From Thauera carbonicopians (GTDB lineage Bacteria; Pseudomonadota; Gammaproteobacteria; Burkholderiales; Rhodocyclaceae), in contig NZ_JANUXN010000009.1 in the NCBI RefSeq assembly GCF_025699485.1, forward strand, positions 62,001 to 126,000: a stretch of 64,000 nt of DNA, written 5' to 3'. The stretch's first letter is position 1, and each line of letters starts with the position of its first letter. The notes beneath the pieces were generated by a model. It had not been told where the DNA came from and made no database searches. It saw nothing but the letters and a program-made list of their open reading frames with translations. This document shows, piece after piece, positions 1-8,699 of this stretch. The position numbers and the translations under genes were made by a program.

Positions 1-1
1 A

Positions 2-79
2 GGTGCCGAGGGGCTGGAATGGACAGTGCCTTCGCCGGCGCCGCATCACACGTTCGAGGAGGCGCCGGTCGTGAAGTGA
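2..79 (+). CDS. ctaD: Cytochrome c oxidase subunit I, C-terminal end (partial)
   Basis: Only the last 25 codons lie in the window, ending at the TGA at 77-79. The visible tail reads LEWTVPSPAPHHTFEEAPVV, which fits the conserved LEW(T/t)xPSPxPxHxFE end of subunit I of aa3-type haem-copper oxidases. Subunit I carries haem a and the a3-CuB centre in the inner membrane. The genes downstream (ctaG, ctaE, ctaA, ctaB) fit this identity. Confidence 0.85.
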   Translation, partial: GAEGLEWTVPSPAPHHTFEEAPVVK

Positions 80-180
80 GCCGGTGCAGGGTTCGGGGTG
101 AGCGGGGAGCGAGGGTGGAGACGATCGGGAGAGGGAGGCTTGCTCTCCGCCTCACCGCCAGCAAAACGAGGATGGACGAC

Positions 181-297
181 ATGACGCGCAGCGACGACCG
201 CAGGGCAGCCAACCGGCGTATCGGCCTGGTGCTGGCTGCGGTCGCTTTCGCCTTCTTCGTCTTCGTGATCCTCAAGTACAAGGTGTTCGGCCAATGA
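181..297 (+). CDS. Small single-span protein of the cytochrome oxidase cluster
   Basis: A 38-residue protein with a basic N-terminus (TRSDDRRAANRR) and one hydrophobic segment at about residues 15-33. Short proteins of this shape are regularly found between ctaD and ctaG in betaproteobacteria and are usually labelled cytochrome oxidase small assembly protein; their biochemical role is not established. I chose the ATG at 181 because AACGAGG lies about 9 bases upstream; an ATG at 172 is too close to that site. The stop overlaps the ctaG start as ATGA, which suggests translational coupling. Confidence 0.7.
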   Translation: MTRSDDRRAANRRIGLVLAAVAFAFFVFVILKYKVFGQ

Positions 298-893
298 CTG
301 CGCATGCGAAGCGTCGCCTCGCCGCGGACAACCGCCGCCTGTTGCTGCGCCTGGCCATATCGGCGGTGGCGATGTTCGGCTTCGGTTTCCTGCTCGTGCC
401 CTTCTACGAAAAGATCTGCGAAGTCACCGGCATCAACAACTTCCTGCGCCCGGAAGCCGAGCAGGGTGCGCGTGCGGTGGGCAATACGCAGGTCGATGCC
501 AGCCGCAGCATCCTGGTCCAGTTCGATGCCAATCTGCACGATCTGCCGTGGCGCTTCCAGCCGCTGCAGCGCTCGATCGAGGTGCATCCGGGCGAACTGG
601 TCCAGGTCGAATACGAAGTGTCGAACACGCGCGACGTGCCGGTCACCGGCCAGGCGGTGCCAAGCTACGGTCCGCAGGTCGCCGGGCGCCACTTCAACAA
701 GCTGGACTGTTTCTGCTTCGCGCAGCAGACGCTGGCGCCGGGAGAGCGCCGCGTCATGCCGGTGGTGTTCGTCATTGACCCCGCGTTGCCGGAGGACGTC
801 ACGGTCATCACGCTGTCGTACACCTTCTTCGAGCTGCAGGGGCGCAACACGGCGGCTGCGGCGACGGTTGCAGCGCCGGTGTCGGGAGGCTGA
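294..893 (+). CDS. ctaG: Cytochrome c oxidase copper-insertion protein CtaG/Cox11
   Basis: A 199-residue Cox11-family protein, the usual length. One transmembrane helix at about residues 17-38 is followed by a periplasmic immunoglobulin-like domain. The copper-binding CFCF motif is present in the stretch LDCFCFAQQTL near residue 140. Cox11 delivers copper to the CuB site of subunit I. It overlaps the preceding small gene by 4 bases and lies between ctaD and ctaE, as expected. Confidence 0.95.
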   Translation: MTAHAKRRLAADNRRLLLRLAISAVAMFGFGFLLVPFYEKICEVTGINNFLRPEAEQGARAVGNTQVDASRSILVQFDANLHDLPWRFQPLQRSIEVHPGELVQVEYEVSNTRDVPVTGQAVPSYGPQVAGRHFNKLDCFCFAQQTLAPGERRVMPVVFVIDPALPEDVTVITLSYTFFELQGRNTAAAATVAAPVSGG

Positions 894-896
894 GCG

Positions 897-1121
897 GTGG
901 GCACGGGGCGCGACGAAGCCACGCCTGGAGCGCCGCGCCAGGCCGGTTTCTGGGCGACGATGCGCGCCGTGCTGTGGTCCTTCTTCGGCGTGCGCAAGCG
1001 GCAGGCCTATCTGGACGACGCCGGATCGCTGAATCCGCTCGCCGTGGTCGCCGCCGGTGTGCTGGCGGGGGCGATCTTCATCATCACCATCGTCGTCGTG
1101 GTACAGGTGGTGCTCGCCTAG
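897..1121 (+). CDS. DUF2970 small membrane protein
   Basis: A 74-residue protein with a GTG start at 897, three bases after the ctaG stop. It has a soluble N-terminal part containing FWATMRAVLWSFFGVRK, then a hydrophobic helix at about residues 48-73. The WSFFGVR(K/R) segment followed by one membrane span is typical of DUF2970, a family found beside cytochrome oxidase genes in betaproteobacteria. Its function is unknown. Confidence 0.8.
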   Translation: MGTGRDEATPGAPRQAGFWATMRAVLWSFFGVRKRQAYLDDAGSLNPLAVVAAGVLAGAIFIITIVVVVQVVLA

Positions 1122-1144
1122 CGGCACCGAACAGGGAGAAAGCC

Positions 1145-2020
1145 ATGAGTCAGACAACAGCCGCTCGGGGGTTCGACCATTACTTCGTGCCCGAACCGTC
1201 GACCTATCCCATCTTCGGCTCGGTTGCGCTGCTGCTGTTCGGCGCCGGGGCCGCACTGTGGCTCAACGACGTGCCGGCCGGGCCGTGGGTTTTCTTTGCC
1301 GGCGTGGCGATCCTGATCTACATGTTGTTCGGCTGGTTCGGCCAGGTGGTGCGCGAATCCGAGTCCGGCCGCTACGGCAGGCGGGTGGGGCTGTCCTTCC
1401 GCTGGTCGATGGGCTGGTTCATCTTCTCGGAAGTGATGTTCTTCGCCGCCTTCTTCGGCGCGCTGTTCTATGCCCGCGTGCTGTCCGTGCCCTGGCTGGC
1501 CTCGGGCGACAACGAGACGCTGCTGTGGCAGGGTTTCAGCAGTGTCTGGCCCACCGCCGGGCCTTATACGCCGAGCGGCGCAGAGGCCTTCACGCCGATG
1601 GGTGCCTGGGGCATCCCGGCGATCAACACGCTGATCCTGCTGACTTCGGGTGTCACGCTGACCTGGGCGCACCATGGCCTGCGCGCCGAGCGGCGCGGCC
1701 AGCTCAAGGCGGGGCTGGTCGCCACCATCGTGCTCGGCTTGATCTTCCTCGGCCTGCAGATCTATGAATACGGGCATGCCTATGCCGAGCTCAATCTGCG
1801 GCTCGACAGCGGCATCTATGGCGCGACCTTCTACCTGCTCACCGGCTTCCACGGCCTGCACGTCACCATCGGCGTGATCATGCTGACGGTGATGCTGGCG
1901 CGCGCGCTGGCAGGCCATTTCAGTCCGCAGCACCACTTCGGTTTCGAGGCTGCGGCCTGGTACTGGCATTTCGTCGATGTGGTATGGCTGATCCTGTTCG
2001 TCGTCGTCTACCTGCTATAG
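1145..2020 (+). CDS. ctaE: Cytochrome c oxidase subunit III
   Basis: A 291-residue integral membrane protein with several predicted helices. It has the subunit III signatures WSMGWFIFSEVMFFAAFF in the N-terminal half and GFHGLHVTIG followed by WYWHFVDVVWLILF at the C-terminus. It starts MSQTTAARGFDHYFVPEPS, preceded by AGGGAGAAAG. Subunit III stabilises the haem-copper oxidase core and may help proton uptake. Confidence 0.97.
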   Translation: MSQTTAARGFDHYFVPEPSTYPIFGSVALLLFGAGAALWLNDVPAGPWVFFAGVAILIYMLFGWFGQVVRESESGRYGRRVGLSFRWSMGWFIFSEVMFFAAFFGALFYARVLSVPWLASGDNETLLWQGFSSVWPTAGPYTPSGAEAFTPMGAWGIPAINTLILLTSGVTLTWAHHGLRAERRGQLKAGLVATIVLGLIFLGLQIYEYGHAYAELNLRLDSGIYGATFYLLTGFHGLHVTIGVIMLTVMLARALAGHFSPQHHFGFEAAAWYWHFVDVVWLILFVVVYLL

Positions 2021-2039
2021 CCGCCTGGGAGCCGATGCG

Positions 2040-2876
2040 ATGCCTGCCGCTGCCCGCTTCCGCCTGTTGCTGCCCTTGCTGGCAGGCGCACTGGTGGCCG
2101 CCGTCACGCTGGCGCTCGGCAACTGGCAACTGCGCCGCGCCGAGGAAAAGCAGGCGCTGCAGGCAGTGCTCGACGCCGCCGCGCGGCGTCCGGCGCTGGC
2201 GCTCGACAGCCTGGCGGAAGGCGCAGAGCCGATGTCCGGCCAGCGCCTGAGGCTCGAAGGCGAGTGGCTGCCGGCGGCGGGCATCTTCCTCGACAACCGC
2301 ACCCATGCCGGCCGCGCCGGCTACCAGGTGCTGATGCCGCTGCGCCTGACCGACGCCTCCGGCGTGGTGCTGGTCAGTCGGGGCTGGGTGCCGGCCGGCG
2401 CCGATCGCGCGATCCTGCCCACGGTGCCGACCGAGCCGGGGCGTGTGACGCTGGAAGGGCGGATGCAGAGACCGGAAGCAGGGGCTTTCACGCTGGCGCG
2501 GGACGGCGAGCTTGCACAGGGCCGCTTGTGGCAGGTGCTGGACATTGTGCAACTGGCCGCGCGGACGGACATCGGCGGCGGCGTGGCAGGGCAGACGGGG
2601 CGCCCGGGCTTGCCGCTCTGCAGCGTGCGGGCGGGGGAGAGGGAACACGCGGGTGCATGCTTCGCCACCTGGCTGGTGCTGCAGACCTCCGCATCGGCCG
2701 ATGGCTTGGTGCGCGACTGGCCGGCGCCGTCGGCCGGCATCGAACGCCATCATGGCTACGCTTTTCAGTGGTATGCGCTGGCTGTGCTCGCCACCGTGCT
2801 GAGCTGCGCCCATGCCTGGCGCCTTTTCCTGCGGAGACCCGACGATGAACGGAAGCCTCGCCTCGCCGGACGCTGA
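2040..2876 (+). CDS. SURF1 family cytochrome oxidase assembly protein
   Basis: A 278-residue protein with SURF1 topology: an N-terminal helix at about residues 7-27, a periplasmic domain, and a C-terminal helix at about residues 240-260. Family motifs are LGNWQLRRAEEKQAL after the first helix, FLDNRTHAGRAGYQVLMPL in the middle, and GYAFQWYALAVLA at the end. Bacterial Surf1 proteins help supply haem a to the oxidase. Its 3' end overlaps the next gene by 32 bases. Confidence 0.93.
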   Translation: MPAAARFRLLLPLLAGALVAAVTLALGNWQLRRAEEKQALQAVLDAAARRPALALDSLAEGAEPMSGQRLRLEGEWLPAAGIFLDNRTHAGRAGYQVLMPLRLTDASGVVLVSRGWVPAGADRAILPTVPTEPGRVTLEGRMQRPEAGAFTLARDGELAQGRLWQVLDIVQLAARTDIGGGVAGQTGRPGLPLCSVRAGEREHAGACFATWLVLQTSASADGLVRDWPAPSAGIERHHGYAFQWYALAVLATVLSCAHAWRLFLRRPDDERKPRLAGR

Positions 2877-3510
2877 ACACAGCCGCTCCGCGCTTGCGCC
2901 CAAGGAGCGAAGCAGGGCGCGCCGCACCCTGCTGCTGCTCGCGCTGGTCTGTGTGCTGCCGGTGCTCGCGTCCTACCTGATGTTCTACGTCTGGCAGCCG
3001 GAGGGGCGGGTGAACAACGGCATCCTGCTCGAACCCGTGCCGCTGCCGGATTCCCGCCTGCCGGGCATCGGCGGCCAGCCGGAGCTGAGCCGCGCTGACC
3101 TGCAGGGGCACTGGACCTTGCTGCTCGCGGCGCCCTCGATCTGCGACAGCGCCTGTGCCCGCGCGCTCTACGTGTCACGCCAGGCACGCCTGGCGCAGGC
3201 CCGCGAGATGGATCGCGTCGCCCGCGTATGGCTGCTGACCGACGGCGGCAAGCCGGCCGAGGGGCAGTTGCCCGGTGCTTTGCTGGCCGATGTGCTGCAC
3301 ATCGCCCGTGCCGATGCCGGCTGGCTGGCTGCGCTGCCGCCGCCGGCGTCCGGCAGCCTGACGGGGACGATCTACCTCGTCGATCCCCTGGGCAACGTGA
3401 TGATGCGTTTCGACGACCGGCTCGACGTCACCGAAGCGGCGCGCGCGCTGACCAAGGATCTGCAGCGCCTGCTGAAGTACTCGGCGCTGGGCAGGGGAGA
3501 GCGGCCGTGA
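2845..3510 (+). CDS. SCO-like thioredoxin-fold membrane protein with CxxxC
   Basis: A 221-residue protein with one helix at about residues 23-44 and then a thioredoxin-like periplasmic domain. The sequence APSICDSACARALY keeps the CxxxC spacing of SCO copper chaperones. The later segment LTGTIYLVDPLGNVMMRFD aligns with the SCO region that normally carries the third copper ligand, a His, but that His is absent here. I chose ATG 2845 over an upstream in-frame start at 2812 because GGAGA sits 8 bases upstream. A role in oxidase assembly is inferred from the position. Confidence 0.75.
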   Translation: MNGSLASPDAEHSRSALAPKERSRARRTLLLLALVCVLPVLASYLMFYVWQPEGRVNNGILLEPVPLPDSRLPGIGGQPELSRADLQGHWTLLLAAPSICDSACARALYVSRQARLAQAREMDRVARVWLLTDGGKPAEGQLPGALLADVLHIARADAGWLAALPPPASGSLTGTIYLVDPLGNVMMRFDDRLDVTEAARALTKDLQRLLKYSALGRGERP

Positions 3511-4619
3511 TGGCCATGCTCGCCTGGTATCGCCGGCTCGCACTCGGGGCGCTGCTGCTGACCTTCATCGTCGTCGTCTTCGGTGCCTACGTCCGTCTGG
3601 CCGATGCCGGTCTCGGCTGTCCGGACTGGCCGGGCTGCTATGGCAAGCTGACGCCGGCGCATGCGGCCGACGTCATCCGCGACGTGCATGCCGCCGAACC
3701 CCACGGGCCGGTCAGCCTGCCGAAGGCGTGGAAGGAGATGATCCATCGCTATCTGGCCGCCAGCCTCGGCCTGCTCATCCTTGCCATTGCCGCGCTGGCA
3801 TGGCGCCTGCGCGGCCATCCGCGCGCCGCGCCCGGGGTGGCGCTGGCGCTGGTCGGCGTGGTGGTGTTCCAGGGCCTGCTCGGCAAATGGACGGTGACGC
3901 TGCTGCTGGAGCCGGCCATCGTCACTGCACACCTGCTCGGCGGGCTGACCACGCTGGCGCTGCTGGCCTGGCTGGCGCTGCGAGCCTGTGGTGCGGGGCA
4001 GGCCCATGCAAGGGTGAGCCAGGACGGTTGGGGATATGGCAGTCCTGAACGCGATCATCCTCGATATACGTCAATGTTGTCGGCCGGGGCGCGGCTGGCC
4101 TTCGTGCTGCTCGTCATCCAGATTGCCCTCGGCGGTTGGACCAGCACCAACTACGCCGCACTCGCCTGTATGGATTTCCCGACCTGCCACGGCAGCTTTT
4201 CACCCGAGGCCGACTACGCCAATGCCTTCCATGTCGTGCGCGAGCTGGGCATGACGGCCGATGGCGAGCTGCTGTCGAACGCCGCGCTCACCGCTATCCA
4301 CTGGTCGCACCGCATCGGCGCGCTGGTGGCAGGCGGGGCCCTGCTGCTGCTGGGCTGGACGCTGTGCCGGCGGCGTGACACTTTCGATACCGGTGCGGCG
4401 CTGCTGGCGGCGCTGGTGCTGCAGATCGGGCTGGGCATCGCCAATGTGCTGCTGTCGCTGCCCCTGCCGCTGGCGGCGGCGCACAACGCGGGTGCCGCCC
4501 TGCTGGTCGGCATCATGGTGTGGGTGAATTTCCGGCTGGCTGCGCCGGGTGTCGTGGTGCAGCCAGCGCGGCGGCGTCACGGTGCACTGCCGGTCGTGTT
4601 CGAGGAGGGGAGGCCATGA
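3510..4619 (+). CDS. ctaA: Haem A synthase (COX15/CtaA)
   Basis: A 369-residue polytopic protein of the COX15/CtaA family, which oxidises the C8 methyl of haem O to give haem A. Family features are [21 protein letters not shown] near the start, the EMIHRYLAA segment with a haem-ligand His, a second-half repeat ([21 protein letters not shown]), and later His residues in [10 protein letters not shown] and AAAHNAGAA. The ATG at 3510 shares its A with the preceding TGA. A GTG at 3507 is an alternative start. Confidence 0.95.
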   Translation: MAMLAWYRRLALGALLLTFIVVVFGAYVRLADAGLGCPDWPGCYGKLTPAHAADVIRDVHAAEPHGPVSLPKAWKEMIHRYLAASLGLLILAIAALAWRLRGHPRAAPGVALALVGVVVFQGLLGKWTVTLLLEPAIVTAHLLGGLTTLALLAWLALRACGAGQAHARVSQDGWGYGSPERDHPRYTSMLSAGARLAFVLLVIQIALGGWTSTNYAALACMDFPTCHGSFSPEADYANAFHVVRELGMTADGELLSNAALTAIHWSHRIGALVAGGALLLLGWTLCRRRDTFDTGAALLAALVLQIGLGIANVLLSLPLPLAAAHNAGAALLVGIMVWVNFRLAAPGVVVQPARRRHGALPVVFEEGRP

Positions 4620-5512
4620 AGACATTTGCCCTGGGAGCGGCGCGTGCCGGCCGTCTGCGCGCTTTCTACGTTCTGACCAAGCCCAAGGTGAACACGCTGA
4701 TCGTGTTCTGTGCGGTGATCGGCATGTTCCTCGCCGTGCCCGCGGGGCTGCCGGATGCACTGACCGTGTTTGCTGCCACGCTCGGCATCGCCTGTGTGGC
4801 CGGCGCCGCGGCAGCGATGAACTGTCTGATCGAACGCCAGATCGATGCCCGCATGGCGCGGACCCGGGGCCGCCCCTTGCCGCGTGGTGATCTGGCGCCC
4901 GCCGAGGTGCTGCTGTTCGCCGGTATGCTGGGCGGCTTTGGCCTGATGGTGCTGCACCAGGCGGTCAATCCGCTGACGATGTGGCTGACGCTGACCACTT
5001 TCATCGGCTATGCGGTGGTGTATACGGTGCTGCTCAAGCCCCATACGCCACAGAACATCGTCATCGGCGGTGCGTCGGGCGCGATGCCGCCGGTGCTGGG
5101 CTGGGCCGCGGTGTCGGGCGAAGTCAATGCCGATGCACTGCTGCTGTTCCTCATCATCTTCGCGTGGACGCCGCCCCATTTCTGGGCGCTGGCGCTGTAT
5201 CGCACTGCCGACTACGCGCGTGCCGGGCTGCCGATGCTGCCGGTGACGCACGGTGCCGAATTCACCCGGCTGTCGGTGCTGCTGTATACGCTGATCCTGT
5301 TCGGCGTCACGCTGCTGCCCTTTGCCACGCGCATGAGCGGCGCGCTCTATCTCGGTGTGGCGGTGGGGCTCGGCCTGCGCTTCATCCTGTATGCGTGGCG
5401 CTTGTACCGCGATTACAGCGATACCCTGGCGCGGCGCACCTTCCGCTTTTCCATCGTCTACCTGTTCGGACTGTTCGCGGCGCTGCTGGTGGATCATTAC
5501 CTGCCCTGGTGA
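4616..5512 (+). CDS. ctaB: Protohaem IX farnesyltransferase (haem O synthase)
   Basis: A 298-residue UbiA-superfamily prenyltransferase with about eight helices. The first Asp-rich site lies in [20 protein letters not shown], and the substrate-binding region [13 protein letters not shown] is also clear. It converts haem B to haem O, the substrate of CtaA just upstream. Its ATG overlaps the ctaA stop as ATGA, so the two enzymes are likely made together. It is also called cyoE. Confidence 0.97.
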   Translation: MKTFALGAARAGRLRAFYVLTKPKVNTLIVFCAVIGMFLAVPAGLPDALTVFAATLGIACVAGAAAAMNCLIERQIDARMARTRGRPLPRGDLAPAEVLLFAGMLGGFGLMVLHQAVNPLTMWLTLTTFIGYAVVYTVLLKPHTPQNIVIGGASGAMPPVLGWAAVSGEVNADALLLFLIIFAWTPPHFWALALYRTADYARAGLPMLPVTHGAEFTRLSVLLYTLILFGVTLLPFATRMSGALYLGVAVGLGLRFILYAWRLYRDYSDTLARRTFRFSIVYLFGLFAALLVDHYLPW

Positions 5513-5610
5513 TGCGTCCGGGTGCGGCAGCTTGACGCACGGGCTGTCCCCGGTGTGCCGCGAACGTCTATCATCGGGCGCTGACCGAACAAGCAGCATC
5601 AAGGTGCCCG

Positions 5611-6213
5611 ATGTCTCTTTCCCTTGCCCGTTTCCTGCGTCCGCTGGCCGCGCCCCTGCTCGCGCTCGGCCTGCTCGCCGCCTGCACGCCTCCTGCGCCC
5701 GTCTTCCACAGCACCGACATCACAGGCGCGGAGTACGGCCAGAAGCTGCGACTCACCGACCATCATGGCCGGGAGCGCACGCTGGCGGACTTCAAGGGCA
5801 AGGTCGTGACGATCTTCTTCGGCTACACCCAGTGCCCGGATGTCTGTCCGACTGCGCTGTCCGACATGAGCATGGTGATGCAGCAGCTCGGTGCCGATGG
5901 CGACAAGGTCCAGGTGCTGTTCGTCACCGTCGACCCCGAACGCGACACGCCGGCGCTGCTGGCGGAATACGTGCCGGTGTTCGACCAGCGCTTCCTCGGG
6001 CTGTACGGCACGCCGGAGCAGATCGCCGAGGTTGCCAAGGATTTCCGCGTCTTCTACCGCAAGAGCGGCGATCTCGACGGCCATTACACCGTCGACCACT
6101 CGGCCGGCACCTACGTGTTCGACCCGCAGGGCCGGCTGCGCCTGTACATGAAGCATGGAGCGGAACCAGCCGAGGTCACGGCCGACATTGCGGCGCTGCT
6201 GGCGGGGAAATGA
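5611..6213 (+). CDS. SCO1/SenC copper chaperone lipoprotein
   Basis: A 200-residue exported lipoprotein: an N-terminal signal with the lipobox LLAAC, then a thioredoxin-like SCO domain. The CxxxC copper motif is in FGYTQCPDVCPTALS, and the third ligand His is in YTVDHSAGTYVFD. SCO proteins deliver copper to the CuA site of subunit II. It follows ctaB after about 100 bases, and a hairpin terminator follows it. Confidence 0.93.
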   Translation: MSLSLARFLRPLAAPLLALGLLAACTPPAPVFHSTDITGAEYGQKLRLTDHHGRERTLADFKGKVVTIFFGYTQCPDVCPTALSDMSMVMQQLGADGDKVQVLFVTVDPERDTPALLAEYVPVFDQRFLGLYGTPEQIAEVAKDFRVFYRKSGDLDGHYTVDHSAGTYVFDPQGRLRLYMKHGAEPAEVTADIAALLAGK

Positions 6214-6255
6214 GCCAGCGAACGTGGGGCCAGCGAATGCGCTGACGGTAAACGA

Positions 6256-6282
6256 GAAACGGCGACTCAGGGTCGCCGTTTC
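6256..6282. terminator. Bidirectional hairpin terminator between SCO1 and rpoH genes
   Basis: An 11-bp perfect stem, GAAACGGCGAC / GTCGCCGTTTC, with a 5-base loop. It sits between two convergent genes. A-rich sequence on the left arm and T-rich on the right would let it work in both directions. Confidence 0.75.
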
Positions 6283-6305
6283 CATTGATGCGCCGAGAAT
6301 GCAAT

Positions 6306-7157
6306 TCAGACAGCGTCGGTCAGCATGCCGCGCATCTTCTGCATCGCCTTGGCCTCGATCTGGCGAATGCGTTCAGCGGAGACGCCGTATTCCGCCGCCA
6401 GTTCGTGCAGCGTGGCGCTGTCGCCTTCGGCCAGCCAGCGGCGCTGGACGATGTTGCGGCTACGGTCGTCGAGGCTGGCCAGGGCATTGCGCAGGCCGAC
6501 GTCCTGCATGTGGGCGAGCTGCGTGCGGGCCAGCGCCTCGGAAGGTTCGGCGTGCGGATCGGGAAGGTAGGCGATCGGCGCGAAACGCTCGTCGTCATCG
6601 TCGCCGCTGCCTTCCAGCGGAATGTCGCGGCCGCCGAGGCGGGTTTCCATCTCGACCACCTCCTCGGGCTTGACGCCGAGCTGGGTGGCGATCGCATCGA
6701 CTTCGACCGGATTCAAGGTGCCGGCGTCCTGCTTCAGGCTGCGCAGGTTGAAGAACAGCTTGCGCTGGGCCTTGGTGGTGGCGATCTTCACCAGCCGCCA
6801 GTTCTTCAGCACGTATTCGTGGATCTCGGCCTTGATCCAGTGCATCGCGAACGAAACCAGGCGCACGCCGCGCGTGGGGTCGAAACGCTTCACCGCCTTC
6901 ATCAGGCCGACGTTGCCTTCCTGGATCAGGTCGGCGTGCGGCAGGCCGTAGCCCAGGTAACCGCGTGCGATCGCGACCACCACCCGCAGGTGCGACATCA
7001 CCAGCTGGCGCGCCGCGTCGACGTCTCCCTGCTCGCGCAGGCGCGTTGCCAGTTCCACTTCCTGCTGCTCGCTGAGCATGGGCATGCGATTGACGCTCTG
7101 GATGTACTGATCCAGGCTGCCGGCGGCGGGAACGGGAAACGACAGGGCTTGAGACAT
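6306..7157 (-). CDS. rpoH: RNA polymerase heat-shock sigma factor RpoH (sigma-32)
   Basis: A 283-residue sigma-70-family protein. Region 1.2/2 starts with LDQYIQSVNRMPMLSEQQE. Region 2 contains DLIQEGNVGLMKAVKRFDP and GVRLVSFAMHWIKAEIHEY, followed by the RpoH box-like stretch KIATTKAQRKLFFNLR. Region 4 ends with a helix-turn-helix (LHELAAEYGVSAERIRQIE). I chose the ATG at 7157 because AAGGAGG lies 10 bases upstream. A perfect CIRCE inverted repeat lies about 30 bases upstream of the start, implying HrcA control on top of the usual sigma-32 controls. Confidence 0.97.
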   Translation of the reverse strand: MSQALSFPVPAAGSLDQYIQSVNRMPMLSEQQEVELATRLREQGDVDAARQLVMSHLRVVVAIARGYLGYGLPHADLIQEGNVGLMKAVKRFDPTRGVRLVSFAMHWIKAEIHEYVLKNWRLVKIATTKAQRKLFFNLRSLKQDAGTLNPVEVDAIATQLGVKPEEVVEMETRLGGRDIPLEGSGDDDDERFAPIAYLPDPHAEPSEALARTQLAHMQDVGLRNALASLDDRSRNIVQRRWLAEGDSATLHELAAEYGVSAERIRQIEAKAMQKMRGMLTDAV

Positions 7158-7186
7158 AGGCTTGTGTCCTCCTTGTGTGCTCGATT

Positions 7187-7213
7187 TTAGCACTCGCGGT
7201 TTGAGAGTGCTAA
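7187..7213. promoter_or_regulatory. CIRCE element (HrcA operator) upstream of rpoH
   Basis: TTAGCACTC, a 9-base spacer, then GAGTGCTAA: an exact match to the CIRCE consensus bound by the heat-shock repressor HrcA. It lies 30-56 bases upstream of the rpoH start, where a promoter and 5' leader would be. No other gene starts nearby, so rpoH is the expected target. Confidence 0.93.
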
Positions 7214-7281
7214 ATGCGGGAGGGAGTTCCGTGCTGTTCTTGGCAGGGCGCCGATCATCCGGCACCCTGCCGCCGTATCGA

Positions 7282-8550
7282 TCAGAACAGGTTCATCGGA
7301 TAGTCGACGAACACGCGGATCTCGTTGCCTTCGCTGTTATAGGCGCGGGCGTCCTCCGAAACGCGCAGGAAGGACGCGCGCAGGCGGATGCTCAGATCCT
7401 TGGCCGCACCGCTCTGCACCTTGTAGCTCAACTGGTTGAACCATTCGCGTTCCTTGCCGCGGCTCGGCGCGCCGGCGTCGATGTTGTCGCCGCGGACGTA
7501 GGCGACGACGTAGCTCAGGCCGGGCACGCCGTATTCGGTGAAGTCCACCGCGTAGCTCAGTTGCCAGGAGCGCTCGTCCTTGGCGTTGAAATCGGACCAG
7601 AAGGAGTTGGCGAGGAAGATCGTGCTGCCGCCGTTGCCCACCCAGCCTTCGTCCTGGTAGAAGCCGTAGTTGAAGCCGACGTCGCCGCTGCTGCGCTGGT
7701 GCGCCACGGTGAAGGCGTGAGGGCCGGTGGCGTAGGTCGCGGCCAGGCTCCAGATGCGGTTCTTGCCTTCGTCGGCGTCGAACTTCCTGTCCTGCTTGGT
7801 GTTGTAGCCGTTGAAGTCGAGCGTGAGCGAATCACCCTGCGCCAGCGGGCGCACGTAGTTCAGGTTGATGTACTGGCGCTTCAGCACGTCCTCGATGTCC
7901 GATGCATACAGTGCGCCGCTGAACACTTCGTTGAACTGGTAGCGGCCGCCGATTAGGTCGATGGCCTTCAAGCCGCCGCCGTCGCGGCTTTCGTCGCTCT
8001 TGCGCGCTTCGGCGTGGAAGCGGCCGGCATGCAGCGTCAGGCCTTCGATTTCGTTCGAGGTGATCATCGTGCCGGTGAAGCTTTCCGGCATCAGGCGCGA
8101 GGCGTCGTGGTTGAGCACCGGCAGCGTCGGCCGCAGATCGCCGTAGGCGAGCACGGTGTTGGAGAAGCGCAGCTTGATCGAGGCGCCCGCCCGGGCGACA
8201 TCGCGCTCGACGTCGCCATTGTTGTCCACGCGGAAGAAGTCGATGCCCGCTGCGCCCGCCCGGCCGCGGCCGCTGTCGAGGCGGACGGCATACAGGCCGA
8301 AGGCATCGACGCCGAAACCGACCGTGCCCTGGGTGAAGCCCGAAGTGAAGTTCAGCACTGCACCCTGGCCCCATTCGGCCTTGTCCTGTCTGCCTTGCTT
8401 GTAATCACGGCTGATGTAGGCATTGCGCAGGAACAGGTCCAGCGAGCTGTCCTCGATGAAGCCGCGCGCTTCGGATTGGCCTGCGCCCATTGCCGGGGCC
8501 GTGGCCGCCAGGCTGAGGGCGATCGAACACGCCCATTTCTTCGACGTCAT
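7282..8550 (-). CDS. OprD-family outer-membrane porin
   Basis: A 422-residue exported protein with a signal peptide (about residues 1-25, ending APAMGAGQ). The mature N-terminus reads RGFIEDSSLDLFLRNAYISRDYKQG, then AEWGQGAVLNFTSGFTQGTVGFGVDAFGLYAV, both typical of OprD/OccD-type substrate-specific channels. It has many alternating beta-strand segments and ends in a terminal Phe (YPMNLF), as barrel proteins do. The start at 8550 has AAGGA upstream. OprD-family members usually import small organic acids or amino acids; the substrate here cannot be told. Confidence 0.9.
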   Translation of the reverse strand: MTSKKWACSIALSLAATAPAMGAGQSEARGFIEDSSLDLFLRNAYISRDYKQGRQDKAEWGQGAVLNFTSGFTQGTVGFGVDAFGLYAVRLDSGRGRAGAAGIDFFRVDNNGDVERDVARAGASIKLRFSNTVLAYGDLRPTLPVLNHDASRLMPESFTGTMITSNEIEGLTLHAGRFHAEARKSDESRDGGGLKAIDLIGGRYQFNEVFSGALYASDIEDVLKRQYINLNYVRPLAQGDSLTLDFNGYNTKQDRKFDADEGKNRIWSLAATYATGPHAFTVAHQRSSGDVGFNYGFYQDEGWVGNGGSTIFLANSFWSDFNAKDERSWQLSYAVDFTEYGVPGLSYVVAYVRGDNIDAGAPSRGKEREWFNQLSYKVQSGAAKDLSIRLRASFLRVSEDARAYNSEGNEIRVFVDYPMNLF

Positions 8551-8699
8551 TGTTTTTTCCTTGCTGTTGTTTGATGTGTGGCGGATGCGTTGCATCGAAT
8601 GCAGCCGCGATCTCCCCGGGCGCGATTTTCGCATGCTTCGCCGCAGGGGAACCGGATGTTTAGCCTCCCGGCCTTCTTTGACGACGCCAGGAGGCAGTA

